Below are positions 50,144 to 58,995 of a stretch of DNA of 64,000 nucleotides, in pieces. Each line of letters begins with the position of its first letter. Positions within the stretch are counted from its first letter, which is position 1. Made by a program: the position numbers and the translations under genes. The notes beneath the pieces were generated by a model, which was not told where the DNA came from, searched no databases, and saw nothing but the letters and a program-made list of their open reading frames with translations. The DNA is from Verrucomicrobiia bacterium (GTDB taxonomy: Bacteria > Verrucomicrobiota > Verrucomicrobiia > JABWAM01), in contig JAQUAF010000003.1 in the NCBI GenBank assembly GCA_028687435.1, positions 62,001 to 126,000 on the forward strand. The letters run 5' to 3'.

Positions 50144-52159
50144 TTAAAGCCACTCTTTGATCTTTGCGGCGGCCGATTCGCCGGTCAGGCCGAATTCCCT
50201 GGCCAGAACCTGACAGGGGGCGCTTGCGCCGAACCGGTTCATGCCGATGAACAGGCCGTTGTGCCCGATGTAACGATCCCATCCGTTGCGAATGCCGGCC
50301 TCGATGGCCACCCGTTTTTTGCTTCCCAAAACCGATTTTTGGTATTTCTTGGTTTGTTTTTCGAAAAGCTCCCAACTTGGCATGCTGACCACGCGGACGG
50401 GGATGCCATCCGCCTTGAGACGGTTTGCTGCGTCGAGGGCCACGCTGACTTCGGAACCGGAGGCGAGCAGGGTGGCGTGGGCGCCGGGGTCCTCGACCAG
50501 CACGTAAGCGCCTTTTTTCACGTTTTCGGCGGATGGATATTGGGTTTGATCCAACACGGGAATGTTCTGCCGGGTCAACAGGAGGCAGGTCGGGCCGCGG
50601 CTGTTTTCCAAGGCTGCGATCCATGCCCATGCGGTTTCGTTGGCGTCGGCCGGCCGGATGCAGGTGACGTTGGGGATGATGCGCAAGGAGGCCAGTTGTT
50701 CCACGGGTTGGTGGGTGGGGCCGTCCTCGCCCACAAAAATGGAATCGTGGGTGAAGACATAAATGGGCGCCAGATGACTGAGTGCGGCCAGACGGATGGG
50801 GGGGCGCATGTAATCGACAAACACAAAGAAAGTGGAGCCGAATGGAATCAATCCGCCATGGTAACACATGCCGTTGAGGATGGCGCCCATGGCGTGTTCC
50901 CGGATGCCAAAATGGAAGTTGCGGCCTTTGCGGTCTGTTTTGGTGAAAGGACCGTATTCCTTGATATAGGTTTTGGTTGAGGGATGAAGGTCGGCGGAGC
51001 CTCCGACGATCTGCGGCATGGCGGCCATGAGAGCCTTCAGCACCTCGCCGCCGGAACTGCGGGTGGCCTGTGGCTTGGCGGGGTCGAATTTCGGCAGGCG
51101 CGAGGCCAGATCTTCGGGAAGTTTGCGTTCCCAGCGGGATTTCCAGTCCTTTGCCTTGTCGGGGTTGGCGGCTTTCCACGATGCGAAGTTTTTCTGCCAT
51201 GAGGCGTAGGCTTCGGCGCCGCGCTTCGCGACTTCGGCGAAGCGTTCCCGGACAATGGCGGGAACCAGGAAGCTGGCATCCTCCGGCCAGCCGAGTTTGC
51301 GTTTGGTTGCCTTAAGCTCGTCGGCGCCAAGGGGTTCTCCGTGGACGCCGCTGGTGCCGGCCTTGTTCGGGCTGCCGAAACCGATGGTGGTGCGGCCGAT
51401 GATCACGCTGGGGGCGTCCTTGACTTCCTGGGCGGCGCGGATGGCGTTGGCACAGGCCTCGCGGTTGTGTCCGTCGATTTCCTGCACGTGCCAGCCGTAG
51501 GCGCGATAGCGGGCGGCGGCCTGATCGCTGCTGGCGAGGTTGAGTTTTCCTTCGATGGTGATTTCGTTGTAGTCGTAGAAGAAGATCAGTTTGCCAAGGC
51601 CGAGATGTCCGGCGAGGGAGACGGCCTCGTTGGCGACACCCTCCTCGTTGCAGCCGTCGCCGAGAAGGACGTAGGTGTAATGATCGAGAACCGTGTGTTT
51701 TTCCGTGTTGAATTGGGCGCCAAGGTGCGCCTCGGCGATGGCCATGCCGGCAGCATTGGCCGCGCCCTGTCCCAGCGGGCCTGTGGTGGTTTCAACCCCG
51801 GGGGTCACGCCGAATTCCGGGTGTCCGGGGGTGAGGCTGCCGAATTGGCGGAACTGCTGCAGTTGTTCCAGGGGGAGGGGATAGCCGCAGAGGTGAAGCA
51901 TGCTGTAAAGCAGCATGCTGCCGTGGCCGGCGGAGAGAACAAATCTGTCGCGGTCCGGCCAGTCGGGATGCGCCGGATCGTGTTTCATGAACTGTGTCCA
52001 CAACACATAGGCGAAGTCTGCGGCGCCCATGGGAAGGCCGGGATGGCCGGAGTTGGCCTTTTGCACACCGTCGGCCGAAAGCAGACGGATGGTGTTCACG
52101 CACAAGTCGTCGAGTTCCCTGCCTTGCAGGCCGGCGCCGAAAGAAAGATGGTCGTTCAT
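50144..52159 (-). CDS. tkt: transketolase
   Basis: Thiamine-diphosphate enzyme of the pentose phosphate pathway. 671 residues. N-terminal TPP domain with NSGHPGLPMGAADFAYVLWT, GPLGQGAANAAGMAIAEAHL and GDGCNEEGVANEAVSLAG (near residue 153); the middle domain with RNFHFGIREHAMGAILNGM, YIFVDYM-type and HDSIFVGEDGPTHQP; and the C-terminal domain. All TPP- and substrate-contacting segments seem intact. Adjacent to trpG on the opposite strand, which starts 131 bp away. Confidence 0.97.
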   Translation of the reverse strand: MNDHLSFGAGLQGRELDDLCVNTIRLLSADGVQKANSGHPGLPMGAADFAYVLWTQFMKHDPAHPDWPDRDRFVLSAGHGSMLLYSMLHLCGYPLPLEQLQQFRQFGSLTPGHPEFGVTPGVETTTGPLGQGAANAAGMAIAEAHLGAQFNTEKHTVLDHYTYVLLGDGCNEEGVANEAVSLAGHLGLGKLIFFYDYNEITIEGKLNLASSDQAAARYRAYGWHVQEIDGHNREACANAIRAAQEVKDAPSVIIGRTTIGFGSPNKAGTSGVHGEPLGADELKATKRKLGWPEDASFLVPAIVRERFAEVAKRGAEAYASWQKNFASWKAANPDKAKDWKSRWERKLPEDLASRLPKFDPAKPQATRSSGGEVLKALMAAMPQIVGGSADLHPSTKTYIKEYGPFTKTDRKGRNFHFGIREHAMGAILNGMCYHGGLIPFGSTFFVFVDYMRPPIRLAALSHLAPIYVFTHDSIFVGEDGPTHQPVEQLASLRIIPNVTCIRPADANETAWAWIAALENSRGPTCLLLTRQNIPVLDQTQYPSAENVKKGAYVLVEDPGAHATLLASGSEVSVALDAANRLKADGIPVRVVSMPSWELFEKQTKKYQKSVLGSKKRVAIEAGIRNGWDRYIGHNGLFIGMNRFGASAPCQVLAREFGLTGESAAAKIKEWL

Positions 52160-52253
52160 GGATGAATCAGGTTGATGGTCAGAAAGGTGAAAGGCGGTTT
52201 TTTAACAAAGCTTGGGGCGTTTGACCAGTCTTTCGATTGATTTTGAACGAGAT

Positions 52254-52281
52254 TTGACATGTCCGGGATGTCCGCTAGACT
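52254..52281 (+). promoter_or_regulatory. promoter of trpG/pabA
   Basis: TTGACA at 52254-52259, a 16-bp spacer and TAGACT at 52276-52281. With the ATG at 52290, transcription would begin at or a base or two before the start codon, giving a leaderless message. No Shine-Dalgarno sequence precedes the ATG. Confidence 0.7.
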
Positions 52282-52289
52282 GCGGACGC

Positions 52290-52853
52290 ATGTTGTTGAT
52301 CATCGATAACTATGACAGTTTTACCTATAATCTCGTGCAATACTTTGGGGAGATGGGCTGCGAGATGGTGGTTAAACGCAACGATCAGATGACCCTGGAG
52401 GAGATCCGGCGGATGAAGCCGGAAAGGATTGTCATTTCCCCCGGTCCCTGTTCGCCGCGCGAGGCGGGGCTGTCCAATGAAGTGGTGGAGCATTTTGGTC
52501 CGACGGTGCCGCTATTGGGCGTGTGTCTCGGGCATCAATGCATCGGGCACGTTTATGGAGGGGAGGTGGTGCAGAACTATCGCATGATGCATGGCAAGGT
52601 TTCGCCGATTTTGCACGCCGGCAAGGGGGTTTTCATGGGGGTGCCGAGTCCGTTTCAGGCCGCCCGGTATCATTCCCTGGTGGTGAAACGCGAGACGTTG
52701 CCTGAATGCCTGGAGATCATCGCCGAAACGCAGGAAGGCGAGATCATGGGGCTGAAGCACCGGCAGTATCCCATCTGGGGTGTCCAGTTTCACCCGGAGT
52801 CGATCGTTACGGAACACGGCAAGAGTTTGCTGGCCAACTTCTTGCACATGTAA
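52290..52853 (+). CDS. trpG: glutamine amidotransferase, anthranilate or aminodeoxychorismate synthase component II
   Basis: 187 residues from the ATG at 52290 ([18 protein letters not shown]). The class I amidotransferase triad is visible: cysteine in [15 protein letters not shown] near residue 77, and histidine and glutamate in [13 protein letters not shown]. It supplies ammonia to TrpE or PabB. Neither is adjacent, so which pathway it serves (tryptophan or folate, or both, as in Bacillus) cannot be decided. The candidate promoter lies almost directly on the start codon. Confidence 0.93.
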   Translation: MLLIIDNYDSFTYNLVQYFGEMGCEMVVKRNDQMTLEEIRRMKPERIVISPGPCSPREAGLSNEVVEHFGPTVPLLGVCLGHQCIGHVYGGEVVQNYRMMHGKVSPILHAGKGVFMGVPSPFQAARYHSLVVKRETLPECLEIIAETQEGEIMGLKHRQYPIWGVQFHPESIVTEHGKSLLANFLHM

Positions 52854-52869
52854 ATTCAGGAGGCGCGTC

Positions 52870-54024
52870 ATGAATAATTTCACTTATCACAATCCCACCC
52901 GGATTGTTTTCGGCAAGGGAATGATCCGGGAGATTTCCAATCTCATTCCGGCTGGCTCGCGGGTGTTGTTGACGTATGGCGGCGGATCCATCAAGCGCAA
53001 TGGCGTGCATGCCCAGGTGATGAAGGCGCTGGCAGGATGCCAGGTGGAGGAGTTTGGCGGCATTGAACCCAATCCGCGTTATGAAACCCTGATGAAGGCG
53101 GTGGCGCAGGCGAGGAAATTCAATGCCGGATTGTTGCTGGCGGTGGGGGGCGGTTCTGTTCTGGATGGGACAAAATTCATTGCCGCCGCTGTGCGTTTTG
53201 AGGGCGGCGATCCGTGGGATATTCTGGCCAGGGATAAGCCGGTCCGGAATCCCCTGCCAATCGGATGTGTGATGACCCTTCCCGCCACCGGGTCGGAGAT
53301 GAATTGCTATGCCGTGGTTTCCCGGGATTCGACGCAGGAGAAACTGGCTTTTGCCAACCCCCTTGTTTATCCGCAATTTTCCATTTTGGATCCGGAAACC
53401 ACCTATTCGCTGCCCCGGAAACAGGTGGCCAATGGCATTGTGGATGCCTTTGTGCATGTGATGGAACAGTACATGACCTATCCCTCCGCCGCACCGTTGC
53501 AAGATCGCCAGTCGGAGGCGGTCCTTCGGACCTTGATTGAGGAGGCGCCGCGGATTCTGGCCGATCCGCCCGATTACGATGCCAGGGCGGCTTTCATGTG
53601 GTGTGCCACCAATGGATTGAACGGCTGGCTTGCATGCGGGGTTCCCCAGGATTGGGCCACCCATATGATTGGCCACGAGATCACGGCCTTGCACGGGTTG
53701 GATCATGCCCAGACCCTGGCCATTGTCCTGCCTGCGGTATGGAAACATGAAAAGGAGCGCAAAAAAGCAAAACTGTTGCAATATGCCTCGCGGGTGTGGT
53801 CCCTGGATTCCGGGGATGAGGATTCCCGGATCGCTCAAGTCATCGAGAAAACCGCCGCATTTTTCCGTTCCGTAGGGCTGCCGACGTCCCTCCATGACTA
53901 TCAGTTGCCGCCTGAAATCGCGAAAACTGTGGCCGGACGCCTGTCCAGGCGCGGCGCAAAACTCGGCGAACATGAAGCCATTTCGGGCAAAGAGGTGGAG
54001 GAAATCCTCAGGCTGGCGTATTGA
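52870..54024 (+). CDS. yqhD: NADPH-dependent iron-containing alcohol dehydrogenase YqhD
   Basis: 384 residues from the ATG at 52870, with AGGAGG upstream. It reduces short-chain and lipid-derived aldehydes with NADPH and can make 1,2-propanediol from lactaldehyde. Very similar to E. coli YqhD throughout (NPTRIVFGKG, YGGGSIKRNG, FGGIEPNP, LAVGGGSVLDGTKFIAAA, TLPATGSE, GVPQDWATHM, HGLDHAQTLAIVLPA). Metal ligands are the Asp and His of NGIVDAFVHVMEQY and the two His of GHEITALHGLDH. Located 46 bp before a rhamnulokinase, suggesting a lactaldehyde-reducing role in deoxysugar use. Confidence 0.95.
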   Translation: MNNFTYHNPTRIVFGKGMIREISNLIPAGSRVLLTYGGGSIKRNGVHAQVMKALAGCQVEEFGGIEPNPRYETLMKAVAQARKFNAGLLLAVGGGSVLDGTKFIAAAVRFEGGDPWDILARDKPVRNPLPIGCVMTLPATGSEMNCYAVVSRDSTQEKLAFANPLVYPQFSILDPETTYSLPRKQVANGIVDAFVHVMEQYMTYPSAAPLQDRQSEAVLRTLIEEAPRILADPPDYDARAAFMWCATNGLNGWLACGVPQDWATHMIGHEITALHGLDHAQTLAIVLPAVWKHEKERKKAKLLQYASRVWSLDSGDEDSRIAQVIEKTAAFFRSVGLPTSLHDYQLPPEIAKTVAGRLSRRGAKLGEHEAISGKEVEEILRLAY

Positions 54025-54070
54025 TTGGCGGCGGATGCCGGACAACGTTCCTTGATTCCAAACAAATCCC

Positions 54071-55546
54071 ATGAGCGCAAAATTTCTTGCTTTTGATCTT
54101 GGCGCCGAGAGCGGCCGTGCCGTGCTTGGCGAACTGGCCAACGAAAAAATCCAACTGACGGAGTTGTGCCGTTTTCTGAACAAGCCGAGGGAGGTGGATG
54201 GCCACTGGCATTGGACCACGGCGGAGTTTTTCAAGGCCATGACCGATGGCCTGGCCAAGGCGGGCAAGGCGCATCCCGGCCTGCTCAGTCTTGGTTGCGA
54301 CACCTGGGGGGTGGATTATGTGACCCTGGGGGATGACGACCGGATGATCGAGGAACCGTGGTGCTACCGGGATTCGCGCACGGATGGCATGATGGAGAAG
54401 GCGTTTGGGAAAGTGTCCAAGGCGGAAATCTACGAGGAGACGGGCATCCAGTTCATGAGTTTGAACACGCTCTACCAGCTTTTTGCCGCCAGTTCGGGGT
54501 TTGGTCCGGATTGGGCAAAGGTGAAAACCGTGCTGTTGATGGCGGATTATTTTCATTATCTTTTTTCCGGACGCAAGGTGGCCGAGGTGTCCCTAGCCAG
54601 CACCACCCAGGCTTACAATCCCCGGACGCGAAAATGGGCGGAGAAGCTTTTGAAAGCCGCTGGCGTGCCGGGACGCGTGATGCCCGAGATTGTGCCGGCG
54701 GGGGCGCGGCTGGGGAGCATTCAGCCGGCCATGGCGAAGCAATATGGCGTTTCGGAGAAGATCCAGGTGGTGACGCCCTGTTCGCATGACACCGGCAGCG
54801 CGGTGGCGGCAGTGCCGGCGTCAGGTTCCGGGCGGTGGGCGTATCTGAGCTGCGGCACCTGGTCGTTGCTGGGGGTGGAACTGCCCGAGCCCATGATCAA
54901 CGAACGCAGCCTGGCGGCGGGGTTCACCAATGAGGCTGGCTTTGGCAACACCATCCGGTTTCTCAAGAACATCGTGGGATTGTGGATTTTGCAGGAGTGC
55001 CGCCGGCATTGGGAAAAACAGGGGGAGGTTTTGGATTATGCGCAGCTGACCAGGATGGCGGGCGAGGCCAGGCCGTTTGCGGCCTTGATCAATCCTGCGG
55101 ACGAACGTTTCAACAAGGCGGGGGAAATGCCCGGCAGGATTGACGCGTTTTGCCGCGAAAGCGGTCAGACGCCTCCGCAGACCAAGGGCGAGTACGCGCG
55201 TTGCATTCTGGAGAGTCTGGCGTTGGAATATCGCCGGGTGGTGGAGGTCCTGGAAGGGTTGGTTGGTTATTCGATCGAAACCTTGCATTTGGTGGGCGGT
55301 GGTTCGAAAAACCGGTTGCTTTGCCAGTTTACCGCCGATGCCCTCGGGTGTCCCGTGGTGTCAGGTCCGGACGAAGCCACCGCGCTGGGCAACTGTCTCA
55401 TCCAAGCCCAATGCCTTGGGCAGGTGCGCGATCTGGCGCATATCCGCCAGATTGTCCGCAACTCCGTGCCGTTGGGACAATTCGTTCCCGAACAGGTGGA
55501 TGCCTGGAAGAAGCAATACGGAAAGTTTCGCGGGTTGGCGGGTTGA
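54071..55546 (+). CDS. rhaB: L-rhamnulokinase
   Basis: FGGY-family kinase that phosphorylates L-rhamnulose. 491 residues. Features: FLAFDLGAESGRAVLGEL at the N-terminus (phosphate-binding DLGAESGR), LGCDTWGVDYVTLG, EEPWCYRDSRTDGM, the C-terminal HDTGSAVAAVPA and LSCGTWSLLGVELPEP, and the final LVGGGSKNRLLCQFTADALG. Rhamnulokinase is the best match; fuculokinase is the alternative. No rhaA or rhaD is in the window. Confidence 0.9.
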   Translation: MSAKFLAFDLGAESGRAVLGELANEKIQLTELCRFLNKPREVDGHWHWTTAEFFKAMTDGLAKAGKAHPGLLSLGCDTWGVDYVTLGDDDRMIEEPWCYRDSRTDGMMEKAFGKVSKAEIYEETGIQFMSLNTLYQLFAASSGFGPDWAKVKTVLLMADYFHYLFSGRKVAEVSLASTTQAYNPRTRKWAEKLLKAAGVPGRVMPEIVPAGARLGSIQPAMAKQYGVSEKIQVVTPCSHDTGSAVAAVPASGSGRWAYLSCGTWSLLGVELPEPMINERSLAAGFTNEAGFGNTIRFLKNIVGLWILQECRRHWEKQGEVLDYAQLTRMAGEARPFAALINPADERFNKAGEMPGRIDAFCRESGQTPPQTKGEYARCILESLALEYRRVVEVLEGLVGYSIETLHLVGGGSKNRLLCQFTADALGCPVVSGPDEATALGNCLIQAQCLGQVRDLAHIRQIVRNSVPLGQFVPEQVDAWKKQYGKFRGLAG

Positions 55547-55698
55547 TGAGTTTGTGTTATCCATCATACGCGGGGCTTTTGCATGACCTTGGTTTTAATC
55601 CATGAGGCTTTCCTCAACGGTTTTGTCAGACATCCCCGGTGTTGCGTGACGCGGAAACTGCTGGACAAAACGGGCGCTGGTGGCGATGAATCGGGTTT

Positions 55699-56982
55699 AT
55701 GAAAGAGCTTTCATCTGCCGAGTTGAGGAATCCGGATTTGGTTTGTCGCGCATTGGGCTTGAGTGAGACGCCCCAATTATGGGCGGAAACATGGGCGCAA
55801 TCGGAGAGGGATTTTGCGGTGAAACCCCGGGCTTGGAGCGATGGAGCGTGGTTGGGCGAGGTTTTGGCAAAGGCGGGGGTGAGCGGGGAAGTCCGCGCGG
55901 TGTTGGAAGGGGTTTTGGCGGGATTGACGGCCAGCGCCCCGATGCGACGGTTGTTGAGGCATTCCCACTGGCTTTTTTTCCATAACACCTTTTCCCCCGC
56001 GCAGCTTGATTTTGGCAGATGGCCGCAGTTGCCGGGCGATCCCTGCGTGGCGGGTCCGTTGTTTTACGCCTTTGTTCTTCTCTCCGGTTTGGCTCATGTC
56101 GAGCGCGTGCATCGAAGCGCGGGTGTTTCGCCGGCGGTGACATCGGATACGCTGGGCGATCTTGATTTGTGGATCCGGGAATGCAAACGGCGGCACGGAG
56201 AATGGGGATTCAGGGAAAAGGGCTGGCTCTATCATCATTTCACTGGAAACCTGATCAAGTTGGGACGCTTGCAGTATGTGAGGGACGTTTTCTCCCATCC
56301 CCTGCGTTTTTACCGGCGCCAAGGGACGGGCGCAGTGGTGGCGTTGGCGGAAGACGGGCTGGTTTTTCGGGAGGATGGGCAATTCGCCAATGCCGATGGC
56401 GGGGCGGTGCGGACGGGTTTGTGGCGCTCTCGGTTGACGGTGACCGATGATCGGATCACGGGAAATCCGATTGATCCCGAGGGCGGGGCGGTCTGCCGGG
56501 AAATGAGCCTGGATCGTTCCGAATGGAGCGAGATTTTGAGGAAAGGCGATCCGGCGTTTTCAGTGCACATTCCCGCCACTGGCGCCATGGATCATGCGGC
56601 TTGCGGCGAATCTTTCCGGCAGGCGGTGGAATGGTGTCCGAAATTCTTCAATGCCTATCCTTTCAGGGCTTTTACCTGCGATTCGTGGTTGCTGGATCCC
56701 CAACTCGGACAGGCTTTGGATGCCAAGTCAAACGTGGCCCGTTTCATGCGCGAATGGTATTTGCATCCGGTTCAAAATGCCGGCAGCCGCCAGACTTATG
56801 AGCGGGTGTTTGATGTTTTTGGAAAGGGCGGATTGGACCTGAAGATGGCGCCCAAAAGTTCATTGCAAAAAGTCATCCTGGAACGGGTCAAACAGGGGAA
56901 ACTTTGCAGGAATGGCGGGAGTGTCCTTTTTTCGGAAGATCTGGCGTGGGGCAAGGAAGTCTATCGGAATAAATCGATCTAA
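55699..56982 (+). CDS. NAT_N/GNAT_C-like acyltransferase-domain protein
   Basis: 427 residues. I recognise the plan of the DUF5596 acyltransferase group: an N-terminal NAT_N-like part, then a GNAT_C-like C-terminal half (RFYRRQGTGAVVALAEDGLV, MSLDRSEWSEIL, GDPAFSVHIPATGAMD, FCKDSWLLDP-type segment, PVQNAGSRQTYERVFDVFG). The extended middle resembles a GNAT fold without an obvious catalytic motif. Function unknown; an acetyl- or acyl-transfer role is inferred. Stop overlaps the convergent DsrE gene stop (TAA/TAG). Confidence 0.6.
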   Translation: MKELSSAELRNPDLVCRALGLSETPQLWAETWAQSERDFAVKPRAWSDGAWLGEVLAKAGVSGEVRAVLEGVLAGLTASAPMRRLLRHSHWLFFHNTFSPAQLDFGRWPQLPGDPCVAGPLFYAFVLLSGLAHVERVHRSAGVSPAVTSDTLGDLDLWIRECKRRHGEWGFREKGWLYHHFTGNLIKLGRLQYVRDVFSHPLRFYRRQGTGAVVALAEDGLVFREDGQFANADGGAVRTGLWRSRLTVTDDRITGNPIDPEGGAVCREMSLDRSEWSEILRKGDPAFSVHIPATGAMDHAACGESFRQAVEWCPKFFNAYPFRAFTCDSWLLDPQLGQALDAKSNVARFMREWYLHPVQNAGSRQTYERVFDVFGKGGLDLKMAPKSSLQKVILERVKQGKLCRNGGSVLFSEDLAWGKEVYRNKSI

Positions 56983-57671
56983 AACGGAATCAGGCAATGG
57001 CTGTTGGCGCGAAGATCCGCCTCTTCTTTGGCTGTGATTTGCCGGTGTTTGAGGGTTGGATCGGGAGGAGGGGGAAGCGCTTCGGGGGCGAGCAGGACAG
57101 GGGCCGGCCAGTCGCGAATGATGGGCAGGTAATGGGGATAGTGGTCGGCATCCACGAAATCATCCGTGTCGGATGAGAGGATGAGGAAGGACGGGCCGCG
57201 GAGCAGGAGGGTGACCTCGGTTTTTTTCCATGCGCTGATGCCGGCGGCAATGCGAATGGCCTCGGCGGGCAGGCGGCTTTGCATGGGATCCTCCGAGACG
57301 ATCACCAGGGTTTTGGGCAGTTGACCTGATATGCGCGGCGGAGGAACAGGGGATTGGCCAAGCGGGGTGAATGCCTGGAAGGTGTCGCATGCGCCCAGGA
57401 TGTCGGCCAGCACTGTGAGACCGCTGAAGGCGGCCAGATCAGGGTTCCAAGCAATGCCGCGATTCTGCGCCCCGTAGGCGCAGGCGAACAGCTTTATTCC
57501 CGCGGCGCGCAGGCCAGCCATGGGCGGGGTGTCGAGATTGCGCACTCCTTCATCGATCAGGTAGAGGAAAACGTTGTTTCCTGCGGACAAATGATCGCGG
57601 GCCAGTTTCACAGCGGCGGCGGAAACTGGCGCATCAGGCGGGGTGGCGAGAAGAATGCCGGATTTCAACAT
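56979..57671 (-). CDS. DsrE-like double-domain protein
   Basis: 230 residues. Two DsrE/DsrF-like Rossmannoid halves: the first with LKSGILLATPPDAPVSAAAV, DHLSAGNNVFLYLIDEGVRN and GLRAAGIKLFACAYGAQNRG; the second with PKTLVIVSEDPMQSRLPAEA, AWKKTEVTLLLRGPSFLIL and YPHYLPIIRDWPAPVLLAPE. DsrE proteins carry sulfur between enzymes. The cysteine in LFACAYG is the only candidate active cysteine, and the second half lacks one. Immediately upstream is the GCGTCGAGC repeat copy B. Confidence 0.72.
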   Translation of the reverse strand: MLKSGILLATPPDAPVSAAAVKLARDHLSAGNNVFLYLIDEGVRNLDTPPMAGLRAAGIKLFACAYGAQNRGIAWNPDLAAFSGLTVLADILGACDTFQAFTPLGQSPVPPPRISGQLPKTLVIVSEDPMQSRLPAEAIRIAAGISAWKKTEVTLLLRGPSFLILSSDTDDFVDADHYPHYLPIIRDWPAPVLLAPEALPPPPDPTLKHRQITAKEEADLRANSHCLIPF

Positions 57672-57677
57672 GGGAAT

Positions 57678-57742
57678 AAATTAAGCCGCGCTCCCGCCAC
57701 GGCGGGACGGCAGCTCGACGCGAATACGCTCGATGCTCGACG
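57678..57742 (-). repeat. GCGTCGAGC repeat family, copy B
   Basis: On the minus strand ...GCGTCGAGCTGCCGTCCCGC, then CGTGGCGGGAGCGCGGCTTAATTTA, ending about 7 bases from the DsrE-like start codon. It contains a GTCCCGCC/GGCGGGA hairpin instead of the GCCGGGCC stem of copy A. Confidence 0.75.
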
Positions 57743-57793
57743 ATGGGCAGAAAATCCGTTCATAATTCGTTTTTGACGGCAACTTTGATTTTA

Positions 57794-58083
57794 GAGGCTC
57801 TTGCAAAACTACGATGCGCGGCGTTGCAGCGGGTATGGATTGGCTGGCAAGGCGTGGAGTCTGGTCAATCCCCCCAGCGGTGCCGCTGTGCGGCACAGTC
57901 GATCCCGCAAAGCGGGACCGTCGCTGGAAAATGGACGCGCAACCCCTTGGGCGACAATCACTTTGACCAACTCCGGCGTTGACTCGGGCATCAAAGCCCG
58001 CTTCGGGGATTCTCAGCCCTCGTTGCCTTGGATTTGGCCAAAGTGATTTATCGCGCCGCATATCGTAGTTTTGCAAGAGCCTC
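57794..58083. mobile_element. MITE-like element with 30-bp terminal inverted repeats
   Basis: 290 bp. Left end GAGGCTCTTGCAAAACTACG (57794-57813, continuing to 57823) and right end are inverted copies matching at 28 of 30 positions. Flanked by TTTA at 57790-57793 and 58084-58087, a 4-bp target duplication. The interior has no transposase open frame. The ends recall IS5-family termini, but I cannot verify that. Confidence 0.85.
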
Positions 58084-58191
58084 TTTAAACATAAATTTAC
58101 GTTGGTTGCAACTCGGATGGATTATTTTACAAATCAAAACTTGGTGAAATATATCCGGTCTTAACAAGCTGTTTGATGCAGGCAATCGCGA

Positions 58192-58239
58192 TTTGCGTCG
58201 AGCGTCGGGCAGTTGCCGGGCCTTGATCCCGGCTTAATT
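58192..58239 (+). repeat. GCGTCGAGC repeat family, copy C
   Basis: TTTGCGTCGAGCGTCGGGCA, then GTTGCCGGGCCTTGATCCCGGCTTAATT, at the 3' end of the DUF1573 gene (its stop overlaps the last base). A GCCGGG/CCCGGC hairpin is present. Confidence 0.8.
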
Positions 58240-58937
58240 CATTGGCCGGTTTTCACCATGGCGTGGGCGTAAAAGACCTTGGGGCGTTCAGGGGGGAAAT
58301 CGGTTTCGATCCGAAGCGTGGAGATGATGGGTTTGTCGAGGCTGGAAGGGGTGATTTCGATGACGTATTCGCGGCCCTCGGTGATGGTTTTGAGCCGGGC
58401 CGGCAACTGGGGGTGGTTGGAGAGGATTTTTGTGACGTGAATGGCGTTGGAATGGACCACGTTGACGCTGATGTTTTTGGGAGTGGCGGCATCGCCCGGG
58501 CGCCAGCAGACAAAGGGCGGGGAGATTCGGATCAGTTCGGGAATGTTAACCTTGAAGGCGAGACGGGCGATGGGTTGGGATTTGTCATCGGTGGATGCCA
58601 CGACATCATGCCGGATGGGGCCGGTGCGGATGCCGAAATTAAAGACAGCGGCGATCTCGCCGGTTTCGCCAGGCTGATAGGTTTTTCGCTCCTGCCGGAT
58701 TTGCGCGCAATTGCAGGAGGATTGGACCCGGATCAGGGTGATGGGATAGTTTCCGGCATTCTGGAAGGCAAAACGGGCGGTCACATTGGTGTCGAGCACG
58801 CCGGGATTGAATTCCAAGAACTGCCGGTCCCATTTGAGTTGGGCGTGAAGGAGGGGGCAACACGCCAGCCACAACCCCAATGCCGCCACAAAGGAGGCCG
58901 CCAGTCCGTTGTGCTGGTGCCATTGAGGCGCTTTCAT
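58239..58937 (-). CDS. DUF1573-family secreted protein
   Basis: 232 residues. Signal peptide SFVAALGLWLACCPLLHAQL. The mature part has the DUF1573 immunoglobulin-like domain: FNPGVLDTNVTARFAFQNAG, YPITLIRVQSSCNCAQIRQE (the CNC motif after the first strands) and YQPGETGEIAAVFNFGIRTG. A C-terminal second domain (TKILSNHPQLPARLKTITEG) may be another Ig-like fold. Such proteins are common in Bacteroidetes and PVC bacteria and of unknown function. It is downstream of, and on the same strand as, the small secreted gene at 58996. Confidence 0.85.
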   Translation of the reverse strand: MKAPQWHQHNGLAASFVAALGLWLACCPLLHAQLKWDRQFLEFNPGVLDTNVTARFAFQNAGNYPITLIRVQSSCNCAQIRQERKTYQPGETGEIAAVFNFGIRTGPIRHDVVASTDDKSQPIARLAFKVNIPELIRISPPFVCWRPGDAATPKNISVNVVHSNAIHVTKILSNHPQLPARLKTITEGREYVIEITPSSLDKPIISTLRIETDFPPERPKVFYAHAMVKTGQ

Positions 58938-58995
58938 ACCCTCAGTCTTCAGCCTTCAGTCTGACAGCTTTTTTTGCAACGCAGTCTGCAAAAAC

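Larger units (their letters stand above)
57672..58238. other. 567-bp intergenic region containing a MITE and two repeats
   Basis: No gene. Contents: repeat copy B (57678-57742), the MITE-like element (57794-58083) flanked by TTTA, about 100 bp of AT-rich sequence, and repeat copy C (58192-58239). Confidence 0.85.
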
